NCBI RefSeq assembly: GCF_046127645.1
Contig: NZ_CP175919.1
From: Clostridium_F caseinilyticum
Lineage (GTDB): Bacteria > Bacillota > Clostridia > Clostridiales > Clostridiaceae
Length of the DNA stretch: 64,000 bases
Direction: 5' to 3' (one strand)
Shown here: piece after piece, positions 38,452 through 47,385 of the stretch
Layout of the letters: each line of letters opens with the position of its first letter
Position numbering within the stretch: position 1 is the first letter of the stretch
Made by a program: the position numbers and the translations under genes
The notes under the pieces: generated by a model
Seen by the model: the letters and a program-made list of their open reading frames with translations, nothing else
Told to the model about the DNA's origin: nothing
Databases searched by the model: none

Positions 38452-39337
38452 TAATAAAAACTTAAAATCCTTTGTAAAAGGTATTATGTATATAGCACCA
38501 GCTCTTGTACTACTTTTAATTTTTAATATTTATCCTATAATAAAATCCTTTGATATGAGTTTTTATACTCGTTATAACTACTATAAGGATATAGTTTATG
38601 CTAGGGGATTAGATAATTTTTATTACATATTTAGTGATAAAGAATTCTTAATAGCTATGAAAAATACTTTTATATATGTGCTTTATGTTATGCCTATATC
38701 TATTATTTTATCATTGATAATTGCTATTTTGTTAAATTCAAATATAAAATTTAGAGGTTTTTTTAGAACTGTATATTTTATACCTTTTATAACATCAACA
38801 GTAGCCATATCTATGGTTTGGAGATGGATGTATCATGCGGATCATGGAATTCTAAATTATTTATTACAAGTAATAGGATTATCTCCTGTTAAGTGGCTTT
38901 CAGATCCTAAATGGGCTATGCCTAGTTTAATTATATTAAGTGTATGGAAAAGTCTTGGTTACAATATAGTCATATTTTTAGCAGGACTTCAAAATATAGA
39001 TGAGCAGTATAATTTAGCAGCTAAATTAGATGGAGCTAATAAGTGGGAAAGAATTAAAAATATAACTGTACCACTTTTATCACCAACTATATTTTTTGTA
39101 TGCATAATGACTTTGATAAGCTCTTTTAAGGTTTTTGGAGAAATATTTGCCTTGTTTGATAAGCAACCTGGACCATTAAATAGTTGCCTTACTATGGTAT
39201 ATTACATATACAACAAATTTTATAATCAGTATCAATATGGTATTGCATCTGCTGCAGTATTTGTTCTTTTTATAATAATAAGCCTATTTAACTTTATTCA
39301 ATTTTATATAGGAAAGAAAAAAGTAGAATATCATTAA
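38444..39337 (+). CDS. ABC importer permease, MalF/UgpA type
   Basis: A 297-residue permease with six membrane spans and the coupling-loop motif EQYNLAAKLDGANKWERIKNITVPLLSP (EAA loop). I chose GTG 38444, 7 bases after AAAGGTG; the GTG at 38435 is inside that site. It overlaps the ATPase gene. Family substrates are oligosaccharides or glycerol-3-phosphate. Confidence 0.88.
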   Translation: MNNNKNLKSFVKGIMYIAPALVLLLIFNIYPIIKSFDMSFYTRYNYYKDIVYARGLDNFYYIFSDKEFLIAMKNTFIYVLYVMPISIILSLIIAILLNSNIKFRGFFRTVYFIPFITSTVAISMVWRWMYHADHGILNYLLQVIGLSPVKWLSDPKWAMPSLIILSVWKSLGYNIVIFLAGLQNIDEQYNLAAKLDGANKWERIKNITVPLLSPTIFFVCIMTLISSFKVFGEIFALFDKQPGPLNSCLTMVYYIYNKFYNQYQYGIASAAVFVLFIIISLFNFIQFYIGKKKVEYH

Positions 39338-39372
39338 ATTATCTAGAACATATTATGCAAGGAGATTATATT

Positions 39373-40197
39373 ATGACAAAAAATATTTTAAAGAAATCTT
39401 TGATTTATATCATATTAGTATTAGGATGTATTATTACTTTGTTACCTTTCCTGTGGATGATAAGTACATCATTAAAGCCATTTAATGAAATATTTTTAAT
39501 GCCACCTAAATGGATACCATCTAAAATAATGTGGAAAAATTATGGAGAAGTTCAAAGTAAAATACCTTTACTAAAATATTTTTTAAATAGTGTGTTTATA
39601 ACTCTAGGTATAACTTTAGGAACTCTTATCACTACTATTTTAGCAGCCTTTGCTTTTTCAAAAGTTAAGTTTTGGGGCAGGGACGTAATATTTTCTATAT
39701 TTATTGGAACTATGATGATACCAGGAGAGGTTATATTAATACCTAATTACATAACTATATCCAAGGTAGGTTGGATGAATAGTTATAAAGCCTTAATAAT
39801 ACCCTGGACTATAAGTGTATTTTCTATATTTTTATTAAGACAATTTTTCTTTACTATCCCAGAACCTCTTTATAGGGCGGCAAAAATAGATGGGTGTAGT
39901 GATTTTAAATTTTTGTGGACCATAATGGTTCCGTTATCAAAGCCAGCTTTGATAACTATAGCATTACTTAGAATTATAAACAGCTGGAATGAATTTTTAT
40001 GGACACTTATTGTAACTAATATACCAAATATGAGAACCCTTCCAGTAGGGCTTATGACATTTACATCAGAGGCCGGAGCGGATTATCATTTATTAATGGC
40101 TGCAGCTACTATGATAATAATTCCAATACTTATAATTTATTTTGTACTACAAAAATACATAATATCTGGTATGACCAAATCTGGAATAAAGGGATAA
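39373..40197 (+). CDS. ABC importer permease, MalG/UgpE type
   Basis: A 274-residue second permease with six spans and the EAA-loop form EPLYRAAKIDGCSDFKFLWTIMVPLSKPA. ATG 39373 is preferred, 7-8 bases after AAGGAG; ATG 39355 lies before that site. It pairs with the upstream permease to make a heterodimeric channel. Confidence 0.88.
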   Translation: MTKNILKKSLIYIILVLGCIITLLPFLWMISTSLKPFNEIFLMPPKWIPSKIMWKNYGEVQSKIPLLKYFLNSVFITLGITLGTLITTILAAFAFSKVKFWGRDVIFSIFIGTMMIPGEVILIPNYITISKVGWMNSYKALIIPWTISVFSIFLLRQFFFTIPEPLYRAAKIDGCSDFKFLWTIMVPLSKPALITIALLRIINSWNEFLWTLIVTNIPNMRTLPVGLMTFTSEAGADYHLLMAAATMIIIPILIIYFVLQKYIISGMTKSGIKG

Positions 40198-40242
40198 TTT
40201 GTTTTTAAATAAATTTAATATAAATAAGTCGGAGGGGATAAA

Positions 40243-41604
40243 ATGAAATTTAAAAAATTAACAGCTCTTATTACAGCAGTTGCATTAACCTTTGGGTTAG
40301 CAGCCTGTGGTAGCAATAAGAAAGATGCATCAAAAAAGGAGGAGTCAAAAACTACAATAGCAACAGAGATAAAAGAACCTGTTACAATTGAATTTTGGCA
40401 TGCTATGAATGGTGAGAACGAAGCTGCACTAAAAGATATAACAGAGGAATTCAACAAAAAAAATAAGGATAAGATAACAGTAAAATTAGTATACCAAGGT
40501 CATTATAAAGAATTATTTTCAAAATTAGATGGTGCTGCTAAATCTAAAAAATTACCAGCATTAACTATGATATATCCAAATAGATTGACAGCTTATGTTA
40601 TGAATGATTTAGTAGAAAATTTAAATCCTTATATTGAAAATGAAAAAATAGGATTTAAAAAGGATATATGGAATGATATTCCGGAATTTGTAAGAGATAA
40701 TGGTATGTGGAATGATAAACATTATTCACTTCCATTTAATAAAGGTACATATCTTCTTTTTTACAATGAAGATTTGCTAAAAAAATATAATGTAAAAGTT
40801 CCAACTAATTGGGATGAGCTAAAGGAAGCCTCTAAAAAGTTAACTGTAGATACTAATGGTGATGGGAAAAATGATATATACGGCCTAGGATTAAATTCAT
40901 CTGTAGGAATAGATTCAAGTTTTTGGGTAGAACAAGCAGGTGGACATTTAATAGATGAAGCCAATGATAAACTTCTTTTCAATTCGAAAGAGGGAGTAGA
41001 AGCCTTTGACTTTTTATCAGGATTAGTTAAATCAGGTAATGCTAAAATAGCCACTGAAGAAAAATATATGACTGGTGCTTTTAGTAGAGGAGAAGCAGCT
41101 ATGGGGGTTTCTTCAATATCAGCCTTACCAGATATAATAAAGGCTTGTAAAGGAAATAATATAAACTTTAAAACTGCAGTGTTACCAGAAGGAAAGAAGA
41201 AAGCAGCATTATTTTCAGGTACAGATGTAGCAATATTTAATACTCCTTCACCAGAAGAGAAACTAGCAGCCTTTGAATATTTAAAATTCTTTATGGAAAA
41301 AGAAAGTCAAACAAAATGGGCTACTAAGTCAGGTTATTTACCGCTTAGAAAATCTGTTATAGATTCAAAAGAATTTAAAGATTATGTAGAAAAAGAAAAT
41401 CCAGCAAAGGGAGAAGCCGTTAAAGAATTTAATTATGGTTACTGTGATCCTAAAGTATTAAATGGATATGCTATACATGATAATATGGCTAACGCTTTAG
41501 ATCAGATAATAGCTGGAAAGAAAGATTCAAAACAAGCACTAAGTGACGCAGAAAAGAAAGCAAGACAAGAATTAGATGAAGCTAAAAAAGCTTTTGGAAA
41601 GTAG
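40243..41604 (+). CDS. ABC importer substrate-binding lipoprotein, UgpB/MalE type
   Basis: 453 residues. A lipoprotein signal ends in LAACG (Cys about 21), followed by a Lys/Ser linker and a family-1 solute-binding fold: ITIEFWHAMNG near the start, GTYLLFYNEDLLKKYNV and SGYLPLRKSVI further on. This looks nearest to glycerol-phosphate or sugar binders. Last gene of the operon that begins with the TudS-like gene. Confidence 0.88.
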   Translation: MKFKKLTALITAVALTFGLAACGSNKKDASKKEESKTTIATEIKEPVTIEFWHAMNGENEAALKDITEEFNKKNKDKITVKLVYQGHYKELFSKLDGAAKSKKLPALTMIYPNRLTAYVMNDLVENLNPYIENEKIGFKKDIWNDIPEFVRDNGMWNDKHYSLPFNKGTYLLFYNEDLLKKYNVKVPTNWDELKEASKKLTVDTNGDGKNDIYGLGLNSSVGIDSSFWVEQAGGHLIDEANDKLLFNSKEGVEAFDFLSGLVKSGNAKIATEEKYMTGAFSRGEAAMGVSSISALPDIIKACKGNNINFKTAVLPEGKKKAALFSGTDVAIFNTPSPEEKLAAFEYLKFFMEKESQTKWATKSGYLPLRKSVIDSKEFKDYVEKENPAKGEAVKEFNYGYCDPKVLNGYAIHDNMANALDQIIAGKKDSKQALSDAEKKARQELDEAKKAFGK

Positions 41605-41691
41605 GCATAAAAATTAACAGCTATAGTACTTATTTTGGATAATATAAAAGAATATAGATTTTATAATAAGAGGTTTTAAATTCTAAAAATT

Positions 41692-41795
41692 CACCCTATA
41701 GAGTGGACAATAATATGATACTTTTAAGGTAGACAGATTAAAAAATAAAAATCTGTTATTGGAAATGGCACATATTAAAGTCTATCTATAGGGTG
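41692..41795. terminator. Branched hairpin between convergent genes
   Basis: CACCCTATAG (41692-41701) pairs perfectly with CTATAGGGTG (41786-41795), and ACAGAT (41733-41738) with ATCTGT (41751-41756) inside. A T run follows on the plus strand, and an A-rich stretch before it serves the minus strand, so it may terminate both the ABC operon and ldh. Confidence 0.6.
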
Positions 41796-41827
41796 TTTTT
41801 AGTAGTAATGTTTATCTTATGTAAGAG

Positions 41828-42784
41828 CTATAGACCAGATGCATTAGTTAAAGTATCTTTTAAAGTATTAGCAGATTTAACTAGTTTATCTGATTCTGTT
41901 TTACTTAAATCTATACTTAATGCTTTTTCAACACCTGATCCACCTACAATACATGGCATTCCTAGGTAAACATCTTCAATTCCATAGTAATCTTCTACTA
42001 AAGTAGAAACTGGTAATATAGTTTTTTCATCTCCTAATATAGCTTTTACAATACGAGTTACTGCTAAAGCTATAGCGTAGAAAGTAGCACCTTTTCTATT
42101 TATAACTTCGTAAGCTGCATTCTTAACGTTTTCGTAAACTTCGTGTCTAAATTCATCGTTATATTCAAGATTTTCTTTATTAGCATATTCATCAATTTTA
42201 ATGTTTTGAATGTTAGTTACACTCCAAGTAGCTATTTCAGAATCTCCGTGTTCTCCCATTATGAAAGTGTTTACATTTCTTGGATCTATATTATATCTTT
42301 TACCTATTTCATGTTTAAGTCTTGATGTGTCTAGAACGGTACCAGAACCGATAACTCTTTCTTTAGGGAATCCAGATAATTTATAAGTTACATAACTTAA
42401 TACATCTACAGGATTTGAAACTACTAATAAAATAGCATCTTTATTATGTTTTACTACTTCAGGTATTATTCCTTTAAATATATTAATGTTTTTATTTATA
42501 AGGTCAAGTCTTGTTTCGCCCGGCTTTTGAGCTGCACCAGCTGTAATTACAACAATATCTGAACCTTCAGTATCTTTATAATCTCCACTTAGTATGTTTA
42601 CAGGTTGAACAAAATCTGCTCCATGAGCCAAATCCATAGCTTCTCCTTCAGTTTTTGATTTATTAACATCTACTAATACTATTTCCGTAGCAACGCCTGA
42701 TAACATTAATGAATAAGCAGTAGTTGCACCTACTGAACCTGCCCCTATAACTGATATTTTAGTAGAATTTCTTTTTTTTAGCAT
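41828..42784 (-). CDS. ldh: L-lactate dehydrogenase
   Basis: Reduces pyruvate to L-lactate with NADH. 318 residues: NAD loop VIGAGSVGATTAYSL (about 12-26), catalytic-loop KPGETRLDL, and the active-site His in MGEHGDSE (about 180). The length and the GEHGDSE motif separate it from malate dehydrogenase. A FadR-type regulator is divergently encoded, and a matching operator lies right at the probable transcription start, so lactate- or redox-linked control is likely. Confidence 0.95.
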   Translation of the reverse strand: MLKKRNSTKISVIGAGSVGATTAYSLMLSGVATEIVLVDVNKSKTEGEAMDLAHGADFVQPVNILSGDYKDTEGSDIVVITAGAAQKPGETRLDLINKNINIFKGIIPEVVKHNKDAILLVVSNPVDVLSYVTYKLSGFPKERVIGSGTVLDTSRLKHEIGKRYNIDPRNVNTFIMGEHGDSEIATWSVTNIQNIKIDEYANKENLEYNDEFRHEVYENVKNAAYEVINRKGATFYAIALAVTRIVKAILGDEKTILPVSTLVEDYYGIEDVYLGMPCIVGGSGVEKALSIDLSKTESDKLVKSANTLKDTLTNASGL

Positions 42785-42848
42785 TCTAAATTACCCCCTA
42801 AAAATTTTAAAGCAATCAAATAATTGGTATGTTGGTATTTTGGTTTAG

Positions 42849-42859
42849 TGGTAATACCA
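42849..42859. promoter_or_regulatory. FadR/GntR-type operator at ldh promoter
   Basis: TGGTAATACCA fits the FadR-subfamily consensus TGGTNNNACCA exactly. Extra half-sites TTGGTAT lie at 42825-42830 and 42832-42838. On the minus strand the TATAAT at 42876-42871 puts the ldh start near 42864, so a bound repressor would block it. The likely binder is the product of 43284-43994. Confidence 0.7.
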
Positions 42860-43171
42860 ATTTCTATATGATTATAATAGCATACAATATTGTAGATTGC
42901 CAGCATAGTTAATTAATTAACATTATGAAGTATTATAATAATTTATATTTAAGTATAAAAAGCAATAAATATTTTAAGTAGATTTTTTTAAAAATTTATA
43001 TGTTTATGTATTTGTAGGTTAGTTGTGATTCTAAAGATAATCTATCATATATAATATTATTAAGAGGTTGGTTATACTTGACATAAAATTCAAACTTAGA
43101 GTATAATTTTAATGAAAGTGATTGGAATTTATTTAAAATAAAGATTATATTTTTACAATATGTTAATTTTA

Positions 43172-43202
43172 TTGTGAATTTGTTCACAAATACATGATAA
43201 TA
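43172..43202 (+). promoter_or_regulatory. Rex box overlapping the promoter of the FadR-type gene
   Basis: TTGTGAATTTGTTCACAA (43172-43189) is a perfect 7-4-7 palindrome matching the Rex consensus TTGTGAANNNNTTCACAA. Its left half is also a -35 box (TTGTGA), 17 bases from TGATAA at 43195-43200. Rex represses when NADH is low, so the regulator gene should respond to the NADH/NAD+ ratio. Confidence 0.75.
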
Positions 43203-43283
43203 TGTATTATTATGTTAATTTTAATATATAATATTTATAAAGAAACTTATTATATTTTTACTTTTAAGAAGGGATGAATAATT

Positions 43284-43994
43284 ATGTTTAGTCCTATAAA
43301 AAATACAAGAATTTATGAAAAGGCTATAGAACAAATTAAAGAAATGATTATTGAAGGTACTTTTAGAAAGGGAGATAAACTTCCCTCTGAGAGAGAAATG
43401 GCAGAAAGTCTACAAATTAGTAGAACCTCTATAAGAGAGGCCCTTAGGGAATTGGAGATCATGGGACTTATAGAATCAAGACAAGGTGACGGAAACTTTG
43501 TAAAAAGTAGTTTTGAAAATAACTTACTAAAACCGTTATCTACTATATTTTTATTAAAGGAAAGTAATTCTGATGAGATATTAGAACTTAGACAGATTAT
43601 TGAAAGAGGATCTGTTGCATTAGCAGCTGAAAGAATAACTGATGAAGAATTGCAAGATATGGAGCTTCTTTTTGAAGATCCTCTAAAATCAAATTTAAAA
43701 GATCAATTAGTAGATATAGATATAAATTTTCATTATAAGATAGCTCAGGCTTCTAAAAATTTTCTTATATTAAGTATATTAAACGCCATATCATTTTTAA
43801 TTGAAGCTTTTATTAAAGATATAAGAAAAAATGTAATAACTAAAAAAGAAAATACTGATATGCTTATAAAGCAACATAGAGACATTTTATCAGCATTAAA
43901 AGATCATGATCCAATAGCTGCCGAAAAGGCTATGTTATGTCATTTACAATATGTTAACAATCAAATGAAAAAAGAAATAGAGACAAGTAATTAA
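43284..43994 (+). CDS. FadR-subfamily GntR transcriptional regulator
   Basis: 236 residues: an N-terminal winged helix (about 10-75; GDKLPSEREMAESLQISRTSIREALRELEIMGLIESRQGDG) and a C-terminal helical FCD ligand domain (about 95-225) with Asp/His metal-type positions. Homologues such as LldR and LutR regulate lactate genes and PdhR regulates pyruvate metabolism. Here it is divergent from ldh, with a matching operator. A Rex box overlaps its promoter. Ligand probably lactate or another small organic acid; inferred from context. Confidence 0.87.
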   Translation: MFSPIKNTRIYEKAIEQIKEMIIEGTFRKGDKLPSEREMAESLQISRTSIREALRELEIMGLIESRQGDGNFVKSSFENNLLKPLSTIFLLKESNSDEILELRQIIERGSVALAAERITDEELQDMELLFEDPLKSNLKDQLVDIDINFHYKIAQASKNFLILSILNAISFLIEAFIKDIRKNVITKKENTDMLIKQHRDILSALKDHDPIAAEKAMLCHLQYVNNQMKKEIETSN

Positions 43995-43998
43995 ATAC

Positions 43999-44021
43999 TA
44001 TACATTGTATAGTGCTTTTTT
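43999..44021 (+). terminator. Terminator of the FadR-type gene
   Basis: ACTATAC pairs with GTATAGT across a 3-base loop, followed by GCTTTTTT. Confidence 0.7.
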
Positions 44022-44116
44022 GATTTTAAAAAGTATTAAAAATAGATAGTGGATAGTATAAATTACTTATATTAAAAATGTATTAATGCATTAAATAAAA
44101 AGTATTTTATAGTAAA

Positions 44117-44162
44117 AAGAACTTTAATTTAATATATAGTTAAAATTAAAGTTCCTTCTTTT
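44117..44162. terminator. Bidirectional terminator between convergent genes
   Basis: GAACTTTAATTT pairs with AAATTAAAGTTC; the T-rich tail lies on the plus strand and the A-rich 5' side serves the minus-strand gene. Confidence 0.65.
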
Positions 44163-44180
44163 ATTCAATTATATATATTT

Positions 44181-44669
44181 TTATTTTACTTTAATATGCT
44201 CATCTTCAATAAGTTCATTTGCAACCCATCTGGCAACTTTCCCTGTAATTGTTATACAGTGATTTTTTCTTTCTGGACTTTTAAAATTATCCCCAGCCCA
44301 TTCTTTTGTTATTACTCTACAGCAAGTTGATTTATATTCATTCTTTATATAATCATGAAGTCCACTAGATTTTTTAAACATTTGTTCATTCATCGCTTCA
44401 CCTTCAACTCTACCATATACCATACCTAGAGCCATTTGTCCACCAGAAACAGCACCACAAAGACATCCTGATTTACCTAGTCCTATAGGAAATCCGCTAG
44501 CTAGCTTAACTACCTTTTCATCATAAGGTTTTCCTAATATTTCGTTGATTGTTTGTACAACTGCCTCGCTGCAAAAAAAGGTACCACTTCTAAAATAAAT
44601 TTCCGCTTGGGCTTGTACCTTATCAAGAAGTTCTTTTTTTGTAAATTCTTTTGTATTGATTAAATCCAT
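44181..44669 (-). CDS. C_GCAxxG_C_C-family redox protein
   Basis: 162 residues. The family pattern is visible: FFCSEAVVQTI near residue 30, then SGCLCGAVSGGQMALG (about 68-83), a Cys-Cys in KSTCCRVIT (about 115) and a last Cys in HCIT. Members are thought to be redox-active or metal-binding, with unknown substrate. The start has AGGAGGG. Confidence 0.82.
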   Translation of the reverse strand: MDLINTKEFTKKELLDKVQAQAEIYFRSGTFFCSEAVVQTINEILGKPYDEKVVKLASGFPIGLGKSGCLCGAVSGGQMALGMVYGRVEGEAMNEQMFKKSSGLHDYIKNEYKSTCCRVITKEWAGDNFKSPERKNHCITITGKVARWVANELIEDEHIKVK

Positions 44670-44905
44670 TAAATAACCCTCCTACATACTCATAAAAACT
44701 TATTAATATTTATTAATAAAAGTTAAATACATAATTTTTATTATAAGTTATGTATTTTAAACTTGCCAATAAATAAAAATTATAATTGAATATTTAACTA
44801 TAAAAAAAACAAATAATTAAAGAATCATAATTAGGGCTATGATATACTTTTATTTGCATTTAATAAACTTATGAAAAATCTAAAATATAAGGAGGCGAAT
44901 AGTAA

Positions 44906-45853
44906 TTGAATGAATTTTTAAAGAAATATCCAGTTCCTATTGTAGGGCTTATCTTAGGATTAGCAGCAGCAGGAAATCTCGTTCAATCTTATGGAGAAGG
45001 ATATCGCAATATATTTGGAGTAGTATCTGCTATATTACTTGTATTAATGCTTGGAAAAATTATTAAATATCCTAAGGATATAGCAAAAAGTTTGGATAAT
45101 CCAGTAGTAGCTAGTGTATTTCCAACATTGTCAATGGGAATTATGTTGTTATCAACTTATTGTACACCATATTTATCATCCTTTGCTTATGCAATGTGGA
45201 TCATAGGAATTGTTTTACATATTATGTTAATATTATGGTTTACAAAGAAGTTTGTCTTAAATTTTAAAATAAAACAAGTTTTCCCATCTTGGTTTATAGT
45301 TTATGTTGGTATAGTAGTTGCAAGTGTGACAGCGCCTGTTTATAAAATGGCCAATGTAGGACAAGTTGCATTTTGGTTTGGATTTGTAACTTATTTAACA
45401 CTTCTACCAATAGTAATTTATAGAGTTATAAAAGTAAAGGAAATGCCGGAACCAACATTACCAACTATTGCAATATTTGCAGCACCTGCAAGCTTATTGT
45501 TGGCGGGATATATGAAATCATTTGAGACAAAAGATATGACAATAGTTTGGTTCTTAATGATATTATCAGTTCTAATGTATGTATCAGTTATTATTATGTT
45601 ATTTAAACTTTTGAAATTAAAGTTTTATCCAAGTTATTCAGGTTTTACATTTCCGCTTATAATAAGTGGAATATCAATAAAACTTACAAATGGATTTTTA
45701 ATTAAATACAAGCAAGCTATTCCATGGTTGAGATATTTAGTTAAGTTTCAAGAAATAATAGCTGTTATTATAACTATATATGTGTTAATTAGATATATTC
45801 AATTTCTTTTACCTAAAGAAAATAACTCTGTTAATATTAATAAAAGTAATTAA
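44906..45853 (+). CDS. TDT-family (TehA-like) membrane transporter
   Basis: 315 residues with about ten hydrophobic segments. The N-terminal PVPIVGLILGLAAAGNL and the repeated helix pairs fit the tellurite-resistance/dicarboxylate transporter (TDT) family, which includes anion channels such as TehA and SLAC1. Start is TTG after GGAGG. Which anion it carries is unknown. Confidence 0.82.
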   Translation: MNEFLKKYPVPIVGLILGLAAAGNLVQSYGEGYRNIFGVVSAILLVLMLGKIIKYPKDIAKSLDNPVVASVFPTLSMGIMLLSTYCTPYLSSFAYAMWIIGIVLHIMLILWFTKKFVLNFKIKQVFPSWFIVYVGIVVASVTAPVYKMANVGQVAFWFGFVTYLTLLPIVIYRVIKVKEMPEPTLPTIAIFAAPASLLLAGYMKSFETKDMTIVWFLMILSVLMYVSVIIMLFKLLKLKFYPSYSGFTFPLIISGISIKLTNGFLIKYKQAIPWLRYLVKFQEIIAVIITIYVLIRYIQFLLPKENNSVNINKSN

Positions 45854-45888
45854 ATATAGGTTGATTGTGTTTATAAATAGTATACATT

Positions 45889-45938
45889 TTACTCATTTAC
45901 TTTTAAGATGGTTTAAAAGTAAATGAGTAATTTTTTTA
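45889..45938 (+). terminator. Intrinsic terminator
   Basis: TTACTCATTTACTTTTA (45889-45905) pairs perfectly with TAAAAGTAAATGAGTAA (45914-45930), followed by T7. Confidence 0.92.
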
Positions 45939-46007
45939 TTAAATTTCTAGTAATATAAACTATTTTTATATGAAAGTTAATTTAAATATATAAATGTATA
46001 TAAATAA

Positions 46008-46208
46008 GGATATCCTAAAGGATTGAAGGAAGAAAAGATACCACTTCAATCAAGAATAATAGCTATAATTGATGCTTATGATGCAATGACTAGTAAAAGA
46101 AGTTATCGTGATTCTTTGACAGAAGAAGTTGTAATAGAAGAATTAAAAATAAATGCAGGAAGCCAATTTGATCCAGAACTTGTAAAGGTATTGAATAGAT
46201 CTTATTAA
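46008..46208 (+). pseudogene. C-terminal remnant of an HD-GYP phosphodiesterase
   Basis: The frame opens right after a stop at 46005 and reads GYPKGLKEEKIPLQSRIIAI, then DAYDAMTSKRSYRD, ending in QFDPELVKV. GYP is the hallmark of HD-GYP c-di-GMP phosphodiesterases and DAYDAMTS the typical next motif, but the HD catalytic half (HHExxDGxGYP) and all upstream domains are gone. No ribosome binding site serves it. About 66 residues remain of an expected 170-plus for the domain. Confidence 0.85.
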
Positions 46209-46300
46209 GAAATTCTTTATTATTTTAGAATACAAATATATTTTTCACACATAATACAATATACAATTTAAATAAAAAGATATTGAAGGAAGTGTTTAAT

Positions 46301-46648
46301 GTGGCAATAGTGACTAAAACAATGGATCCATATCAAGCAGGTATATATGCATGTAACAGATGTTCTCAAGCATGTTATGAATGTTTGGATGTTTGTTTAA
46401 ATGAGCAAGATATTAATCCTAAAAAGAATTGTGTGAAAATTCTGATTGAATGTGCAAAGGTGTGTGAAATGGCAGTTGGTCTTATGGCAATGAATGCTGA
46501 TTTTGCTAAGGATTATTGTAAAATATGTGCTACTATTTGTGATAGCTGTGCTAAAGAGTGTGAAATGGTTCAAGAGGAATATTGCCAAAAATGTGCACAA
46601 GAATGTACTACCTGTGCAGAAGAATGCAATAAAATGTCTGGAATGTAA
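46301..46648 (+). CDS. Cys-rich four-helix bundle (Csp-like) protein
   Basis: 115 residues with 18 Cys, mostly as CxxC and CxxxC in amphipathic helices (YACNRCSQACYECLDVC, CKICATICDSCAKEC, CQKCAQECTTCAEEC). This is the pattern of the DUF326/copper-storage protein family, in which Cys line the core of a four-helix bundle and bind many Cu(I) ions. I chose GTG 46301, 8 bases after GAAGGAAG; the TTG at 46283 lies before that site. A role in copper or thiophilic-metal buffering is inferred. Confidence 0.8.
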   Translation: MAIVTKTMDPYQAGIYACNRCSQACYECLDVCLNEQDINPKKNCVKILIECAKVCEMAVGLMAMNADFAKDYCKICATICDSCAKECEMVQEEYCQKCAQECTTCAEECNKMSGM

Positions 46649-46719
46649 TGTATCTCAATATACGGATTTTGATAAAATATTTTTATTAATCTATTGAAAA
46701 TTTAATAATTAAATAGGTA

Positions 46720-46768
46720 AAGGCTAGAAAATTAGGAATATAACTATTTCAATTTCTAGCTTTTTAAT
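46720..46768 (+). terminator. Terminator after the Cys-rich gene
   Basis: An AGGCTAGAAAATT arm pairs with AATTTCTAGCTTT, with a bulge and loop, followed by T residues. Confidence 0.6.
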
Positions 46769-46917
46769 ATATAATTGAAGTTAAAAATTATCTATAAAGA
46801 ATCAATAAATATATTTATATTACGTTGTGTCAGTTAATGAGCATAGTAAATCTAAAGAGCACAAGATACTGTAAGTGGGTAGCTATCCTATTATAAGTAA
46901 AGAAGGAGATTAATAAT

Positions 46918-47112
46918 ATGAATGGAACTATAAGAGAAAATATAAGACCAGGAACAAAAGTAAAGGTTGTTCAAAAACAAGATCAGCGTTCTGGAAAATT
47001 GACAGAAGGTGTGGTTGAAAAGCTTCTTACAAAGTCAGCTATCCATCCTCGTGGTATTAAAGTTATGCTTGAGAGTGGTATTGTTGGTAGAGTTAAGGAA
47101 ATATTAAGGTGA
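46918..47112 (+). CDS. YwbE-family small protein
   Basis: 64 residues, basic, a whole-length match to the YwbE/DUF2196 pattern: IRPGTKVKVVQKQDQRSGKLTEGVVE then LTKSAIHPRGIKVMLESG. The fold is a small beta-barrel of KOW type, which suggests nucleic-acid binding; function unknown. It has a clean AAGGAG site. Confidence 0.88.
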   Translation: MNGTIRENIRPGTKVKVVQKQDQRSGKLTEGVVEKLLTKSAIHPRGIKVMLESGIVGRVKEILR

Positions 47113-47240
47113 AAAGTTAGATATTATAAAAAGAAATCCTTATATTTTTCTAAAAAAGATAGATGCATTTAATAAAAGTTTCTTTTATTTGTAATATGAA
47201 AAGAGTAAGTTTTTTATTAAATGAACTAATTAAAGAATGG

Positions 47241-47283
47241 AAAACTGTATTTATTTAAAATTTAACTAAATACAGTTTTTATT
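47241..47283 (+). terminator. Intrinsic terminator
   Basis: AAAACTGTATTTA (47241-47253) pairs perfectly with TAAATACAGTTTT (47267-47279), with a T tail. Confidence 0.88.
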
Positions 47284-47385
47284 TTTAAATTTATTGTAAA
47301 GAAATTTAATACGTGTAAATTAATATATTAAAATTACGATTAATTACTGTATAAATAGACAAAATAAAAAAGGAGTATCAGCACA

